Of a stretch of 64,000 nt of DNA, positions 10,901 through 20,357 are shown one piece after another. The stretch lies in assembly GCF_029318685.1 (NCBI RefSeq), contig NZ_CP119677.1, positions 4,331,001 to 4,395,000 on the forward strand, read 5' to 3'. Source of the stretch: Ruminiclostridium papyrosolvens DSM 2782 (GTDB lineage: Bacteria > Bacillota > Clostridia > Acetivibrionales > DSM-1351). Every line of letters starts with the position of its first letter. Position 1 is the stretch's first letter. The notes beneath the pieces are model-generated. The model was not told the origin of the DNA. It made no database searches and saw only the letters and a list, made by a program, of their open reading frames with translations. A program made the position numbers and the translations under genes.

Positions 10901-11285
10901 CGTGTGGCTCAACTTCACATGAATTAAAAGGCGCAATTATGCTATCTTCACGCACTTTTTTAATTATTTTGTCATCAACAGCCTGTAGATAGTAAGTATA
11001 CCATCCATTTTCACCCTTTATTGCCTTAATTACCTGAAAACTTTTGAAATCATACTGTACAACCGTTCCTTCAAATATTTTACACCTAGTTACCGAATTT
11101 ATGCTGCACTTAATAGTCTCAGGAAAGAACTCATAGTATTTCCTGAAACTATATGGATCGTTAAATTTTAATGTTACTGTCTCGGCAAACTTATCAATTT
11201 CAGTAATTTGTCCCATTATAAATATTCTTGGATTTCTAGTATCTTTATCAACAGGACACCTCACATACATTTTGTTTTCAAGCAC
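7908..11285 (-). CDS. DpdE-like SNF2-family helicase/translocase
   Basis: A 1125-aa SNF2/RapA-like ATPase. Motif I is DEVGLGKT near residue 197, motif II is DEVH near 277, and the C-terminal RecA fold carries CDESGGEGRNFQ and EQRIGRLDRIGR. About 190 residues precede the ATPase and about 450 follow it. SNF2 proteins of this form occur as DpdE in deazaguanine islands, and SNF2 proteins are common in other anti-phage systems, where they translocate on double-stranded DNA. A GTG start at 11285, six nt after GGGGGA, is preferred over an upstream TTG that lacks a spaced site. It heads the four-gene Dpd-like block. Confidence 0.8.
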   Translation of the reverse strand: MLENKMYVRCPVDKDTRNPRIFIMGQITEIDKFAETVTLKFNDPYSFRKYYEFFPETIKCSINSVTRCKIFEGTVVQYDFKSFQVIKAIKGENGWYTYYLQAVDDKIIKKVREDSIIAPFNSCEVEPHVQLMNYEFQNPIWYIGRTIVDRTMQILENSVYGFKVLAGCKIFLMPHQLHTIMRCLQETKCRYMLADEVGLGKTIEACSVLKIFLSQNFNARVLIIVPNTLLNQWKVELYVKFDIMVNEDIVNGNMVITSIENLPLNSDIYKWDFVIVDEVHRLLSKPEQYNLIHKISASTDNILLLSATPVQQKKNEYLKLLKLIMPEKYNSMTEDEFSVLLEKQSLLTGKVYNILNDFEDYREFIDQESKKLKDSEASVGVDRALHENEECEELFEELIDDLRKIDSIIKDDNYTEFVKKIRFKNTDFGVQGIEISISYICEHYQIEKSIIRNRRDILEETLALRTLEQVPHQLKGDHNNAEMNTYYSLVEWIELQNFNQETFRILALPLLMAYFSSPWAFIEVIGKNKASMAGDTSNIFYFAERWLNDENLVVNTIDTVLENPDDINCRIGRIVNFIDQEVIKGKIVVFTKYEETFTKYKEVFEVYFNQECCAFFNKKMSTEELELNVFRFQNDTSCFIMLCDESGGEGRNFQCADSVLHIDLPWDANAIEQRIGRLDRIGRDLNRDVKSVVIYTHDTIEEQLFRFWNEGLNVFNHSLSGLEIIMSEINDNIVSAVQKDTKYGLSGAIDTIIQLSKDMKNAVEREQHYDTAAIKFRPLFTELDKMVSYYNLNENELFAKTMMNWASLAGLNGHPNAEMSVITFDEHSFSPKSAENSMLIPPNWDNYINSERNIQVNNVVEMYENLKSRSNPTKKVLTRNIKGTFNRQYAIENDYLHFFAPGDDVFDCIVNNALKSCKGQSAAFAVKSDIAWKGLAFTWAVTPNETVLLEKNIPLINLSQFRNFLAVDQVTTFVPFPSFEDVPESKVLYSYNKIIDSQFIKKDIIHLGQRSKRGSFLNINVKYNVSNIEWFKQTYIREQWEKFVLNSYRSARKNAVIKFKEKSNIRGVKDELQRVINAKIASSCYYTHEKVEIRECEDLYEAIYQSLKEAKIKLRSACFVWMVKE

Positions 11286-11304
11286 AGCTATTCCCCCATG
11301 TACA

Positions 11305-13995
11305 TTAATCCGCAATAACTTTAAAGCATTCTAGGCATATCTCTCTATTTGCACAATACTGGCACCACAGGTCAACCGATGTAGTAAAATCAACATTTAT
11401 TAGCGTATTGTTATTAAGTGCTGCATCTATTTCCTTTTGATTGCATGTTCGTAGTTTATCTCTCAAAATATTTGTGTCCTTGTCTTCTTCGCGACTTAAC
11501 TTAACATTAATAAAATCACATTTCTTTCTCATATGTGTTAATGAATTATCATCAATTACTGGGAAGATATTATTATTGGGATTTACAATATTTTCAATAA
11601 TATATCTCTTAGCCCTTGCAATTATATCTATTTTATCAAGTTCTATAGCAAATTGAAACTTTTCCTTAATGCTTTCATATGAATCATCTAGTGTTTTATC
11701 TAAATCCTGTTCCAAATATCGTTTCCCTTGCAACTCTTCCCTTACGTAATTCTCTATTAGAACTTCCATGTACTTCAGTATTAGAAACTTTTCTTTATAC
11801 TTTGTACCTCCTTCAATAATACTTTCAAGTGCAAACCTGTATTTACATATACGCCATCTATAATAATCATTACTTTCCAATCGCATGTCCACCTTCAAAG
11901 GGCTTTGGTTTACTTTCACCTTTTGCTTCTGGCTATTCTTTTCATTACTTGGACTATTCCCTGGCCTTAATCCTAATATCTTAAATGCGTAGTACATTTC
12001 ATTGCATATTTCATTTTCATTTTTCACATAACTCAATTTGAATTTGCGACGATTAAATAGTAAACCATACACTAACGCATACTTTTTAAAACTCTTATAC
12101 TCTTTTAATGATTTTATAAAAACTTGATATTTCCAATCATATGGTAAATATGCCAGCTCAAAAAAATGCAAGTCTAAAGGCCAAGGCATCTTTAGCCCAA
12201 CAGATGTGCTCATATCTGCATCAGAAACACAGCAAAAATGATATATAATATCATCGGGTTGATTTATACTTTTAAGTACATCTCCATCAATTTGTTCAAA
12301 ATCTCTTACAATCCAATTTGCACTGTTACCCTTCTTGCTTTCTTGCTTCAAATAAAAGCTCATTGTCTCTTTTAAACACGAAAATGTTCCACTGGTCTTA
12401 ATTCTTTCTGACTTCTCTAAACGACTTAATAATCGAACAATAATATCTTTAAAATCTTTTTCAAGTTTATCTTCTATAAGAATCTTATTCTGAATAAACT
12501 CCTTTACTCTTGAATAAAATGTTTTAAAATTTGCTTCTTCCTGTTCAAAATCTTCATAAAATAGATGTGCAACTTCATTTAATTCTTCAAGTCCGGTAAT
12601 CAATCGGCTCAGTTCCTCGACTGATACATTATAATAGTTCAGTCTACTTAACTCACCTTCATTACTATCATTCCGTAGTGATTTTCTTCCGATTCTCTTA
12701 ATTCTGATTTGTAACGCTTTCAATTTACTAATAATAGCCTCGATGTTTTCTTCTCTACTAAAATAGATGCTTGTCTTATTAAATACTGATACTAGTTCTC
12801 CTTTTCTCTCTTCTACGATAATGCCAGAATTTAAGCATTCCACAATGCTATTCATATTTTTAATAAGCAGCTCTCCAGTTTCTTCATTCCACATATCTGC
12901 TATCGCAATAAAAAATTGTCCAATGGGGTATGAGAGGAAATGCCGTTCCCCGAACTGCTCTGGAAAGTATATTTTTAAAATATCATTAACTTCATTGTTG
13001 ACTGAATAAAACTGTTCTTTCATATAAAAAAGGACAGAGCGCCTTTGCTTTTCATCATCATTTGCTTCATCGAATATCTTGGCTGCACTCTCATACTCTT
13101 CAGCAACATATCCAGCAAACTCTGTAACATTATCAAATTCCAAAACGCTAATATTACTAAATTCAGCTTGAAAAAGTTTATCGCTGCCTTCTGATAATTG
13201 TCCAATTTTTTCACCTAACAAATTACCTTGATAACTTAGCGGAAGCAAAGCTGTTGCTTTAAATTCATTATTAAATTGGCTGTGCAGCGGAATATCAAAT
13301 GCAGAATATACATCTATCCAAGTTTGATATATATTTTTATATTGTTGCTGATAGTTAAATAGAAGGACTACATTTTTATACTTACTGACTTCCTCTATGC
13401 TTTTTAAGATCATAGGTGTAAATTGATGTATACCATGAAACACAATCGTGTTGGTATTAATTTCATCACTAATTGAACCCTTATTGGCATCCATAAGTGC
13501 AGACTTTATTGCAGCCTCAATTTGTGTATTTTTTCTTTCCTTATCGAATTTAAATATGCCATAGCTTTTTATAACTCTATTATATAGCCCAACTAAAAAT
13601 AACTGTTGTCTACTTAATTCTACTCTATCTATTTTATTAACTTCTATACCCAATTCACATAAAAGCCTAATGCTATCTAAAAGATCCTTTTTATTAAAAG
13701 ACAATGAACGCCTTATGTCTTCTGATATTCCTTTGTCTTTTGAAATAATATTGTCGATAGTCGCATACTGCTCAATATATAGTTCTGTATTGTCATACCA
13801 CTCGTCATATAAAGATGTTACTAAGCGGTCTACTGTAGAAAGTTTACCATGCCTTAGTTCTAAATAGATTTCACTTAATCCATTTACCATTGTTTGCGAT
13901 ACACAAAACTGAGGACAATTTTTTATCAAATTCCAAAACGGTTCTCTATCAATTTCGTATGGATTGCTATATGTATATATTTGCATTGACATCAC
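11305..13995 (-). CDS. AddB-like protein, possibly nuclease-dead
   Basis: An 896-aa protein directly after a UvrD-type helicase, overlapping it by 4 nt (GTGA). The long N-terminal part has no intact Walker A, as in AddB subunits, which carry a degenerate helicase fold. Near the C-terminus a lone cysteine in YYRWRICKYRF and a later CQYCANREIC cluster resemble the cysteines that hold the iron-sulfur cluster around the nuclease domain of AddB and Cas4 relatives. I cannot find the expected DRID ... DYKT nuclease residues between them, so the nuclease may be inactive or highly divergent. Together with its neighbour it may form an AddAB-like complex dedicated to the defence system. Confidence 0.55.
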   Translation of the reverse strand: MMSMQIYTYSNPYEIDREPFWNLIKNCPQFCVSQTMVNGLSEIYLELRHGKLSTVDRLVTSLYDEWYDNTELYIEQYATIDNIISKDKGISEDIRRSLSFNKKDLLDSIRLLCELGIEVNKIDRVELSRQQLFLVGLYNRVIKSYGIFKFDKERKNTQIEAAIKSALMDANKGSISDEINTNTIVFHGIHQFTPMILKSIEEVSKYKNVVLLFNYQQQYKNIYQTWIDVYSAFDIPLHSQFNNEFKATALLPLSYQGNLLGEKIGQLSEGSDKLFQAEFSNISVLEFDNVTEFAGYVAEEYESAAKIFDEANDDEKQRRSVLFYMKEQFYSVNNEVNDILKIYFPEQFGERHFLSYPIGQFFIAIADMWNEETGELLIKNMNSIVECLNSGIIVEERKGELVSVFNKTSIYFSREENIEAIISKLKALQIRIKRIGRKSLRNDSNEGELSRLNYYNVSVEELSRLITGLEELNEVAHLFYEDFEQEEANFKTFYSRVKEFIQNKILIEDKLEKDFKDIIVRLLSRLEKSERIKTSGTFSCLKETMSFYLKQESKKGNSANWIVRDFEQIDGDVLKSINQPDDIIYHFCCVSDADMSTSVGLKMPWPLDLHFFELAYLPYDWKYQVFIKSLKEYKSFKKYALVYGLLFNRRKFKLSYVKNENEICNEMYYAFKILGLRPGNSPSNEKNSQKQKVKVNQSPLKVDMRLESNDYYRWRICKYRFALESIIEGGTKYKEKFLILKYMEVLIENYVREELQGKRYLEQDLDKTLDDSYESIKEKFQFAIELDKIDIIARAKRYIIENIVNPNNNIFPVIDDNSLTHMRKKCDFINVKLSREEDKDTNILRDKLRTCNQKEIDAALNNNTLINVDFTTSVDLWCQYCANREICLECFKVIAD

Positions 13996-16900
13996 GTTTT
14001 GCCCTCCAATAGTTTACTCCAGTTTAGTCCTGCCTCTTCGCTAACATTTCTGAACCATACAAAATTATGTATTGCCCTTGTTAAAGCGACATATAGTACA
14101 CGCGCTTCTTCTTGTATTCTCTGGCTTATCTCAAAATTTCGGTTATAGTTATTATTGTTGTACTTCTTCTTATTAATTTTTACTGAATATCCCAGTTTTC
14201 CCTCATAATAAATAACATCCAGATCAGCCTTTTTATAATCATCAATCCTATGATATGTATAGGGCAACATGACACATCCATACTCGAGACCTTTTGACTT
14301 ATGAATCGTTGTGCATAATACCGTGCATTTCACTTCATCTCTAGAATCAATAATCTCCCTTGCCATTTCCTCTTGTTCGGTTGTAATATTGATTTTAAGG
14401 CTGTTACAAATATAATTTAATGTAAGGTAATCAACACTATGACTCTTGATGATTTTTTCCAAAACAAGTTCATAGTTAACTTTATAGAATCTCTGCTCAT
14501 CCACATTATCACTATAATTTAACCAGGGTTTACATTTATCAAAAATACGCTTTAGCACCATTAAAACCGGATTATTCTGAAGGCTCAGTATTATGTCTCT
14601 CCAACTCATCTGAAGAGTAGCTAAATAATATTGGTCCAATATATCAATAAGATATATAATCTGTTGTTCTTTTGTTTTCTTATAGAGCCCCTGAATATCA
14701 ACTGTTATACCAATGTTATTTGAACATATTAAATTAAATAAATATATAGGCTCAAGCGGATTGTTTAAAGCTAATACAAGTTTATAAAAATCAATAGCTG
14801 GAGATAATTGAAATAGGTCACCTCCAACTTGTGTTTCCACCCTAACGCCTCTTTTTTTTGCCTCTTTGATAATGCTTTCAATTTGCCAGTTTTCCCGCAC
14901 TAAAATAGCAACAGTGGCCTCTTCACGGTTTAGTTTCTTTTCTCTCCCTAGCTTTTCCATCAAATCACGTTGATGTTCTATCTCATCAAATAATTTGTTA
15001 TATAAGTCAACTGTATCTTCATCACAGTCAATGACTCGAATTAATTCACTCTCTGAAAAATCGAACTCCAAGTCACTATTAAGCGAATCATTATTCTTAG
15101 AATTATCTGTTTTTGAAACAAAAGGCAAGTATCCCTGCCTACCTATTTGGGCGAAGATATCATCATACTTTTCTAATAATCTTCTATCAGTTCTGTAGTT
15201 CGTGTTAAGTGAATACTCCTCCCAAGTATCATACGAATAATTTAACTTATCAAAAGCTCCAATGGTTGCACCCCTAAAGCGGTAAATGCTCTGTTTCAAA
15301 TCTCCAACAACAAAGAGTTTAAATCCAACAATGTCCTGCAAGCCCAAAAATGAACTAATCTGAACATCATCCGTATCTTGAAATTCATCAACGAATAAAT
15401 ACTTGTACTTAAAATCATCAAGTGTTTTGTAGTTTTCATTAATTACATTATTAAGCAGTATCATATATTCACTAAGGTTAATAATGTTATGCTCTTTCAA
15501 TTCTTGGCTGTATTCATTTTCTGCTGCAATAACCACTTCACTAATCATTTCATTTAAGAATGGCATTACTTCAATACTTCCACCAAGTGCTGAGGTCGGA
15601 ATACTTTTTATATCTATACTTTTGTTGTATAATTGCTTAGAAAAGCGCACAAGCAACTTTTTAAGTACATATATGGGAATTGATAAACTATTTATGAAAT
15701 CCGGGGTTTCATCTTTTTTCCTTTTTACATAAGCATCTAAGTATTTCTCATAAATTTTCTCTCTGCTGAAATCGCTGGACGTGACTGAAAAAGATTTACC
15801 AAGTCCCAACTCAAATCCTGCAGTTTGGATAATTTTCTTTGCAAATTTATGAATTGTGGAAACTTGCATTTGTTCCACTTCTTCAATAAATTTTATGTAT
15901 TTTGGGTTCTTTGTCAGATTGAAATAATTAATAAATAATTGTTTCAATCTTCTCTTCATATTATTAGCTGCTTCATTTGTGAATGTAACCATTGCAATTG
16001 AATCAGCCAAACTGATAACGGGTTTATTTTTATTGTTACACAGATATGCGATTCTCGAAACCATTGAATATGTCTTACCTGTTCCTGCCCCAGCCTTTAC
16101 CAATGTGTTTTTCTCTGAATCTGCATGCTCTATATAAAACTGATTATTATTAAAGGAAGTATACACACTCAATATGTCTATCAGATCCTTTTCACTATCA
16201 TTGTACTCACCTTCATAAATAGTTAAATCCTGAATCTCTTCTGACAAATTTTCAATCAAGTATACTTCAAAATTAAAACAGCGATAACTAACAATATTAT
16301 CATTTTCAAAATTAGTACATATCTTATTTACATTTGCAATTATGTTGCCTTTTTGAGGACTCAACATTTTCTCAGCAAGTTTCTTATTCAACTGTCTTCT
16401 TACCTTGAGTAATTCACTCTTAACAGAAACAAATAGATATATCTTACTTCCGTAAAAATACAGCTCATATAATTTTTCAAGAAGAGCTTCATCTAATTCA
16501 CTTTTAAAAACCTGTAAGACAGAATACGGAATGCTTTTCGTGTCTTGTGACATTTCTTTATTGTCATCCTTGTATAACCCAAGCGGTTCAAATAAACTTC
16601 TAATACTCCATACCAGAGCTTTATCTAAATAAGTATGTGGTATTGTTTTCATAGAGTTATAAGCAGCATTAATTTTGCTACCCAAAGAAATACTACTCAC
16701 TAGATCTTCTTGAAATATGGTGAATTTTTTTTCAGATACAATATCTAGTCTTTTTTTCAGATAATCTTTTTCAGATAGAAATGGATAGCATACCATACTA
16801 ATCACTAAAGGACTTATATTATAAGTATCCTTAATCATATTTAGTAAATTATATCTGTACACATTAGCCTGTTTTTTAGGAGAACCAACTGGTTCATTCT

Positions 16901-17141
16901 GCCCTAAAAGGTATATCGTATCCGCGTTTTCGACTCGTTCAATTTGGGGCAAATTCCAACCTTTGACTTCAATAATTAAGATTCCAATTTCCTTAGAAAT
17001 GACACAAAAATCGAATTCTCTACCATTAACTTCAAGATTGTTGTAAACAACTATATCATCCGGCAAGTAAGCTTTAAGACAATCCCAAACCCTTTTTTCT
17101 CCTTCATATTCAGTTCCTCTGTTATTTATCATTAAAGCCAT
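13992..17141 (-). CDS. NERD domain-UvrD/Rep helicase fusion
   Basis: A 1049-aa protein with an N-terminal NERD-type nuclease-like domain (residues about 1-130, with D44, E58 and K60 in REFDF ... IIEVKGW), then a superfamily 1A helicase. Walker A is AGAGTGKT near residue 350, Walker B is YLFVDEFQDTDD, and motif VI is VLYVALTRA close to the C-terminus. NERD-UvrD fusions are found in DNA processing and in several defence loci, where they may unwind and cut DNA. The ATG follows GGGAGGT with 4-nt spacing. It is separated from the upstream gene by about 100 nt of AT-rich DNA, the largest gap in the operon, so an internal promoter is possible. Confidence 0.8.
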   Translation of the reverse strand: MALMINNRGTEYEGEKRVWDCLKAYLPDDIVVYNNLEVNGREFDFCVISKEIGILIIEVKGWNLPQIERVENADTIYLLGQNEPVGSPKKQANVYRYNLLNMIKDTYNISPLVISMVCYPFLSEKDYLKKRLDIVSEKKFTIFQEDLVSSISLGSKINAAYNSMKTIPHTYLDKALVWSIRSLFEPLGLYKDDNKEMSQDTKSIPYSVLQVFKSELDEALLEKLYELYFYGSKIYLFVSVKSELLKVRRQLNKKLAEKMLSPQKGNIIANVNKICTNFENDNIVSYRCFNFEVYLIENLSEEIQDLTIYEGEYNDSEKDLIDILSVYTSFNNNQFYIEHADSEKNTLVKAGAGTGKTYSMVSRIAYLCNNKNKPVISLADSIAMVTFTNEAANNMKRRLKQLFINYFNLTKNPKYIKFIEEVEQMQVSTIHKFAKKIIQTAGFELGLGKSFSVTSSDFSREKIYEKYLDAYVKRKKDETPDFINSLSIPIYVLKKLLVRFSKQLYNKSIDIKSIPTSALGGSIEVMPFLNEMISEVVIAAENEYSQELKEHNIINLSEYMILLNNVINENYKTLDDFKYKYLFVDEFQDTDDVQISSFLGLQDIVGFKLFVVGDLKQSIYRFRGATIGAFDKLNYSYDTWEEYSLNTNYRTDRRLLEKYDDIFAQIGRQGYLPFVSKTDNSKNNDSLNSDLEFDFSESELIRVIDCDEDTVDLYNKLFDEIEHQRDLMEKLGREKKLNREEATVAILVRENWQIESIIKEAKKRGVRVETQVGGDLFQLSPAIDFYKLVLALNNPLEPIYLFNLICSNNIGITVDIQGLYKKTKEQQIIYLIDILDQYYLATLQMSWRDIILSLQNNPVLMVLKRIFDKCKPWLNYSDNVDEQRFYKVNYELVLEKIIKSHSVDYLTLNYICNSLKINITTEQEEMAREIIDSRDEVKCTVLCTTIHKSKGLEYGCVMLPYTYHRIDDYKKADLDVIYYEGKLGYSVKINKKKYNNNNYNRNFEISQRIQEEARVLYVALTRAIHNFVWFRNVSEEAGLNWSKLLEGKT

Positions 17142-17245
17142 ATTTACCTCCCGAAAGCAGCAAGTATTTTTCCAAACTTATATAGCTGTTTTTTGTGTTT
17201 TTTAATCATTTCTATTTATTGCTTATATCAGTATACTTGATGATT

Positions 17246-19147
17246 TTAATTATCACAGTATAAATCTTCATATTCAATCCAAAATAAATTAAAAGCGTTT
17301 AAAGGAATGAATTTATAGCTTAGATCCTTGTAATATTCTTCAAAATAATAAGGATTGTTAAGGAGTTTATTAATTTTATCAATTGGATATCTACTGATTA
17401 CATTAAATAAATAATCAGTAGATACAACAGGTATATCTTCGCTATTATTCCAGCCTGTAAACATATCACTATTTGAAACAACCAAGGGAATTATTTGTTT
17501 AATATCATTGAAGCAAAGATTTTTAGCCTTTAGCAAATTACGATAACTTTCATTATCATTCAAAAAATATTTCTTAGATATTTGGGCTTGTGTAATTCCT
17601 TCTTTAATCCTTTCTTTTGCCTTATAATGACTGTATATATCTTCCGAACGTATTACAGATTTTGATTGTATAGCAAGCAAAAATCCTTCTTTAAATAAGA
17701 TTGCATCAATATCAGAAAGTATCTTCTTCCCTTCTTTAACTTTTACATCTAATTCAATAAGCTGCCAACCATAAGACTTCATCATTTCAACGATCTGTAA
17801 ATTGAATTCATTTCCGTATTTATTTGATAAATCTGGATTGAAGAACTGTTTGCTTATTTCACTTTTCGAATTAATAAAATTTAAAATAACGCTAATTACA
17901 CCTTCAGAACATATAGGCAACGAATGAAAACATTCAAAGCTGCTTTCACCTACTTTTATTAGCGGTAGTAAAGATAATTTTTTATATATCTCACCTACCT
18001 CAAGTTGATTATTAACTATGAAATATTTAAAAAATCCTTGTATTTGGCTTTGAGTTAAAAAACTATTCTCCAAAACATACATGACAAAAAAATTCATATC
18101 AAATATAGAGGCATACTCATTTTTTACACTATTCCTTTTCTTCAAAAGCATACCGTCATAGAAAAAGAACATACATATCCCAATGATTACTCTCATTAAA
18201 ACTTGCACTTGTTTTGAAACCTTTAAAAACAATAATTCATTTTCGGATAATCTAGTCAGAACTTTTATTTTATCTAAAACCAAGTCTGTTTCATTCTTTG
18301 TACACTTAAGATATTTACCTATTTCAATAATGTCATCTATTACATCGGGCATATAGTCCAGAATATGCAAATGTTCAGAGTATAGCCTTTGGGCAATACC
18401 CCGTCTTAATGAGATATATTTAGCATTCATCAATTGCCTGTCTTTTATGTCAATAATATACTTTAGCAAATTCCCTTTTTTGTCTATAGCACTGATTTTA
18501 TATTCTCCAAAACAAAGCTTATCATAAATCGTATTAATACCCATAATTAATTTAGTCAACTCGAAAACTTTATTAAAATCACTTTTATAGTTAATATATG
18601 GATCACAGATAAAATCTCCTGTCAATAAATCATTCTGTAAATATTTTATTGCCATAGAAAATATGTATAAATTTACACGTTCATTATCAAGTCTTCTACC
18701 AAGCGAATAATGCGTTTTGGGTAGATCAGACAGATTAGTTAAGTCTCCAGCGTTATATTGCTCATTTTCTCTAGCACCAAAAACTGAAACAAATTTTCCC
18801 AATGAAGAATCAAACATTTCTTCCATCACTTGGCTGCACAATTTATTATAAGCAAGATTACATGAAACTAAATCCTCGGTGAAGGTCCATAAAAACATCT
18901 GCTCTTGCGAAAGCTGAAAAGATATTTTTTCAACTGCATTAATATAAGCATCAAACATTTCATTTCTATAAGTATCCAAAGACGGATTTTCACTAATCAT
19001 TATATAAAGCTTTAATATTATTTTGTTTGATGTTAGCAATTCAACTTCATTACTTGTCTTAATAGAACTTAAAGTAGCTACTATTTCCTTGTAATCATGA
19101 GATTCAATTAATTTTTTTAAATGTATATGAATCTTACTTTTAGCCAA
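17246..19147 (-). CDS. Uncharacterised protein with C-terminal PD-(D/E)XK-like motif
   Basis: A 633-aa protein I do not recognise by name. The first 440 residues are helical and featureless. Residues about 455-530 hold the pattern LIELDVKV ... DIDAIL ... LLAIQSKS, in which an acidic strand, an aspartate and a QxK (494-496) line up like the E-x(n)-D-x(n)-(E/Q)-x-K core of PD-(D/E)XK nucleases. It is translated from a TTG at 19145-19147 after GAGGTGAG and lies 19 nt after dndA, so it is co-transcribed with the phosphorothioation genes. It could be the nuclease of the system or a DNA-sensing subunit. The nuclease reading is inference from one motif. Confidence 0.6.
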   Translation of the reverse strand: MAKSKIHIHLKKLIESHDYKEIVATLSSIKTSNEVELLTSNKIILKLYIMISENPSLDTYRNEMFDAYINAVEKISFQLSQEQMFLWTFTEDLVSCNLAYNKLCSQVMEEMFDSSLGKFVSVFGARENEQYNAGDLTNLSDLPKTHYSLGRRLDNERVNLYIFSMAIKYLQNDLLTGDFICDPYINYKSDFNKVFELTKLIMGINTIYDKLCFGEYKISAIDKKGNLLKYIIDIKDRQLMNAKYISLRRGIAQRLYSEHLHILDYMPDVIDDIIEIGKYLKCTKNETDLVLDKIKVLTRLSENELLFLKVSKQVQVLMRVIIGICMFFFYDGMLLKKRNSVKNEYASIFDMNFFVMYVLENSFLTQSQIQGFFKYFIVNNQLEVGEIYKKLSLLPLIKVGESSFECFHSLPICSEGVISVILNFINSKSEISKQFFNPDLSNKYGNEFNLQIVEMMKSYGWQLIELDVKVKEGKKILSDIDAILFKEGFLLAIQSKSVIRSEDIYSHYKAKERIKEGITQAQISKKYFLNDNESYRNLLKAKNLCFNDIKQIIPLVVSNSDMFTGWNNSEDIPVVSTDYLFNVISRYPIDKINKLLNNPYYFEEYYKDLSYKFIPLNAFNLFWIEYEDLYCDN

Positions 19148-19166
19148 TTCTGCTCACCTCTGTGCT

Positions 19167-20357
19167 CTATAAGCGATTAATTATACTTAACAACTCACCT
19201 ATATCATTTTCGTTTACTAAATAACTGACAGAAATTCTTAAAACCTTTCCTGTATATTCACCAAGTCCAATTGCTTTTAGCACATGAGAAGGTTGACCTG
19301 CAGTGCAAGCCGAACCACTTGATAAAGCAATTCTATTACCTATTTTTTTGAGAAACCTTTCATTGTTAAAGTCTTTTTTATCCACAATAATACTATAAAC
19401 ACCAGGTATCCTATTTTCTAAGTCACCAATTATTTTTATGTTAGGTAAATCACTAATGATTTTGATGATCTTTTCATCAAGTTCTTTATAAAACTTATTC
19501 TTAGCTTCTCGTTCTCGCAATGCAATTTCGGCAGCCTTGCCAAATCCAACAATATTATGTACTGCTAATGTGCTGCCACGCATACCACTTTCCTGTTCTC
19601 CACCATGTAAAAGAGCTGAAAAAGGAGGGATTCCATAATCATCCGATTTTATATAAGCAGCGCCTATACCTTTGGGACCATACAACTTGTGTGCAGAAAA
19701 AGACATAAAATCAACCGGTATATCTTTTACATCAATACCAAGCTTTCCAACAACCTGTGTTGCATCTGTATGAAAAAGAACACTGTGGTTTTTGCAAACT
19801 TGATATAATGTTGATATATCATTTAAAGAACCTATCTCGTTATTACCCCAAATAATTGATGCAAGAATAGTTTTATCCTTAATAGCATCCTCAAAATCCT
19901 CAATCTCTATTTGCCCGCAATTATTAACATCTAAAAATGTTACTTCAAATCCGCGATCAACTTTTAATGGTTTTCCCCCTATTAAAAAGGTAGCATCACT
20001 ATTCGAATAAATTTCACCATTTAAAAACTTACAAGTATTTATTGTAGCCTTATGTTCAACCTTAGTCGTAATAATATGGTTACCTTTTTTTTCATAATAC
20101 TTTTTATAATCAGAAACACCTTTGATGATCATATTAGTACTCTCTGTTGCACCAGAGGTAAATATGATTTCTTCAGGTTTTGCATTAATTAAGTTAGCAA
20201 CATTTATTCTTGCTTGTTCCACTGCTTCTTTTGCTCTAATTGCAAGTTCGTAGTATTTGCCAGATGGATTACCATATTCTGTTGTAAGATAAGGGATCAT
20301 TGCTTCAAACACTTCTTGTGCAACTGGCGTTGTTGCGCTATTATCAAGATAAATCAT
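19167..20357 (-). CDS. dndA: Cysteine desulfurase DndA
   Basis: A 396-aa class V aminotransferase of NifS/IscS type. The PLP-binding lysine is K224 in FSAHKLYGPKG and the persulfide-forming cysteine is C351 in SSGSACTAGQPSH. The N-terminal YLDNSATT and the EIIFTSGATES motif are intact. It removes sulfur from L-cysteine and supplies it to DndC for DNA phosphorothioation. The gene is placed last in a dndC-dndD-dndE-dndA order, unlike the separate or divergent dndA of classical dnd clusters but as in DndCDEA-Pbe systems. The ATG overlaps the dndE stop by 4 nt. A housekeeping desulfurase is unlikely given this context. Confidence 0.88.
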   Translation of the reverse strand: MIYLDNSATTPVAQEVFEAMIPYLTTEYGNPSGKYYELAIRAKEAVEQARINVANLINAKPEEIIFTSGATESTNMIIKGVSDYKKYYEKKGNHIITTKVEHKATINTCKFLNGEIYSNSDATFLIGGKPLKVDRGFEVTFLDVNNCGQIEIEDFEDAIKDKTILASIIWGNNEIGSLNDISTLYQVCKNHSVLFHTDATQVVGKLGIDVKDIPVDFMSFSAHKLYGPKGIGAAYIKSDDYGIPPFSALLHGGEQESGMRGSTLAVHNIVGFGKAAEIALREREAKNKFYKELDEKIIKIISDLPNIKIIGDLENRIPGVYSIIVDKKDFNNERFLKKIGNRIALSSGSACTAGQPSHVLKAIGLGEYTGKVLRISVSYLVNENDIGELLSIINRL

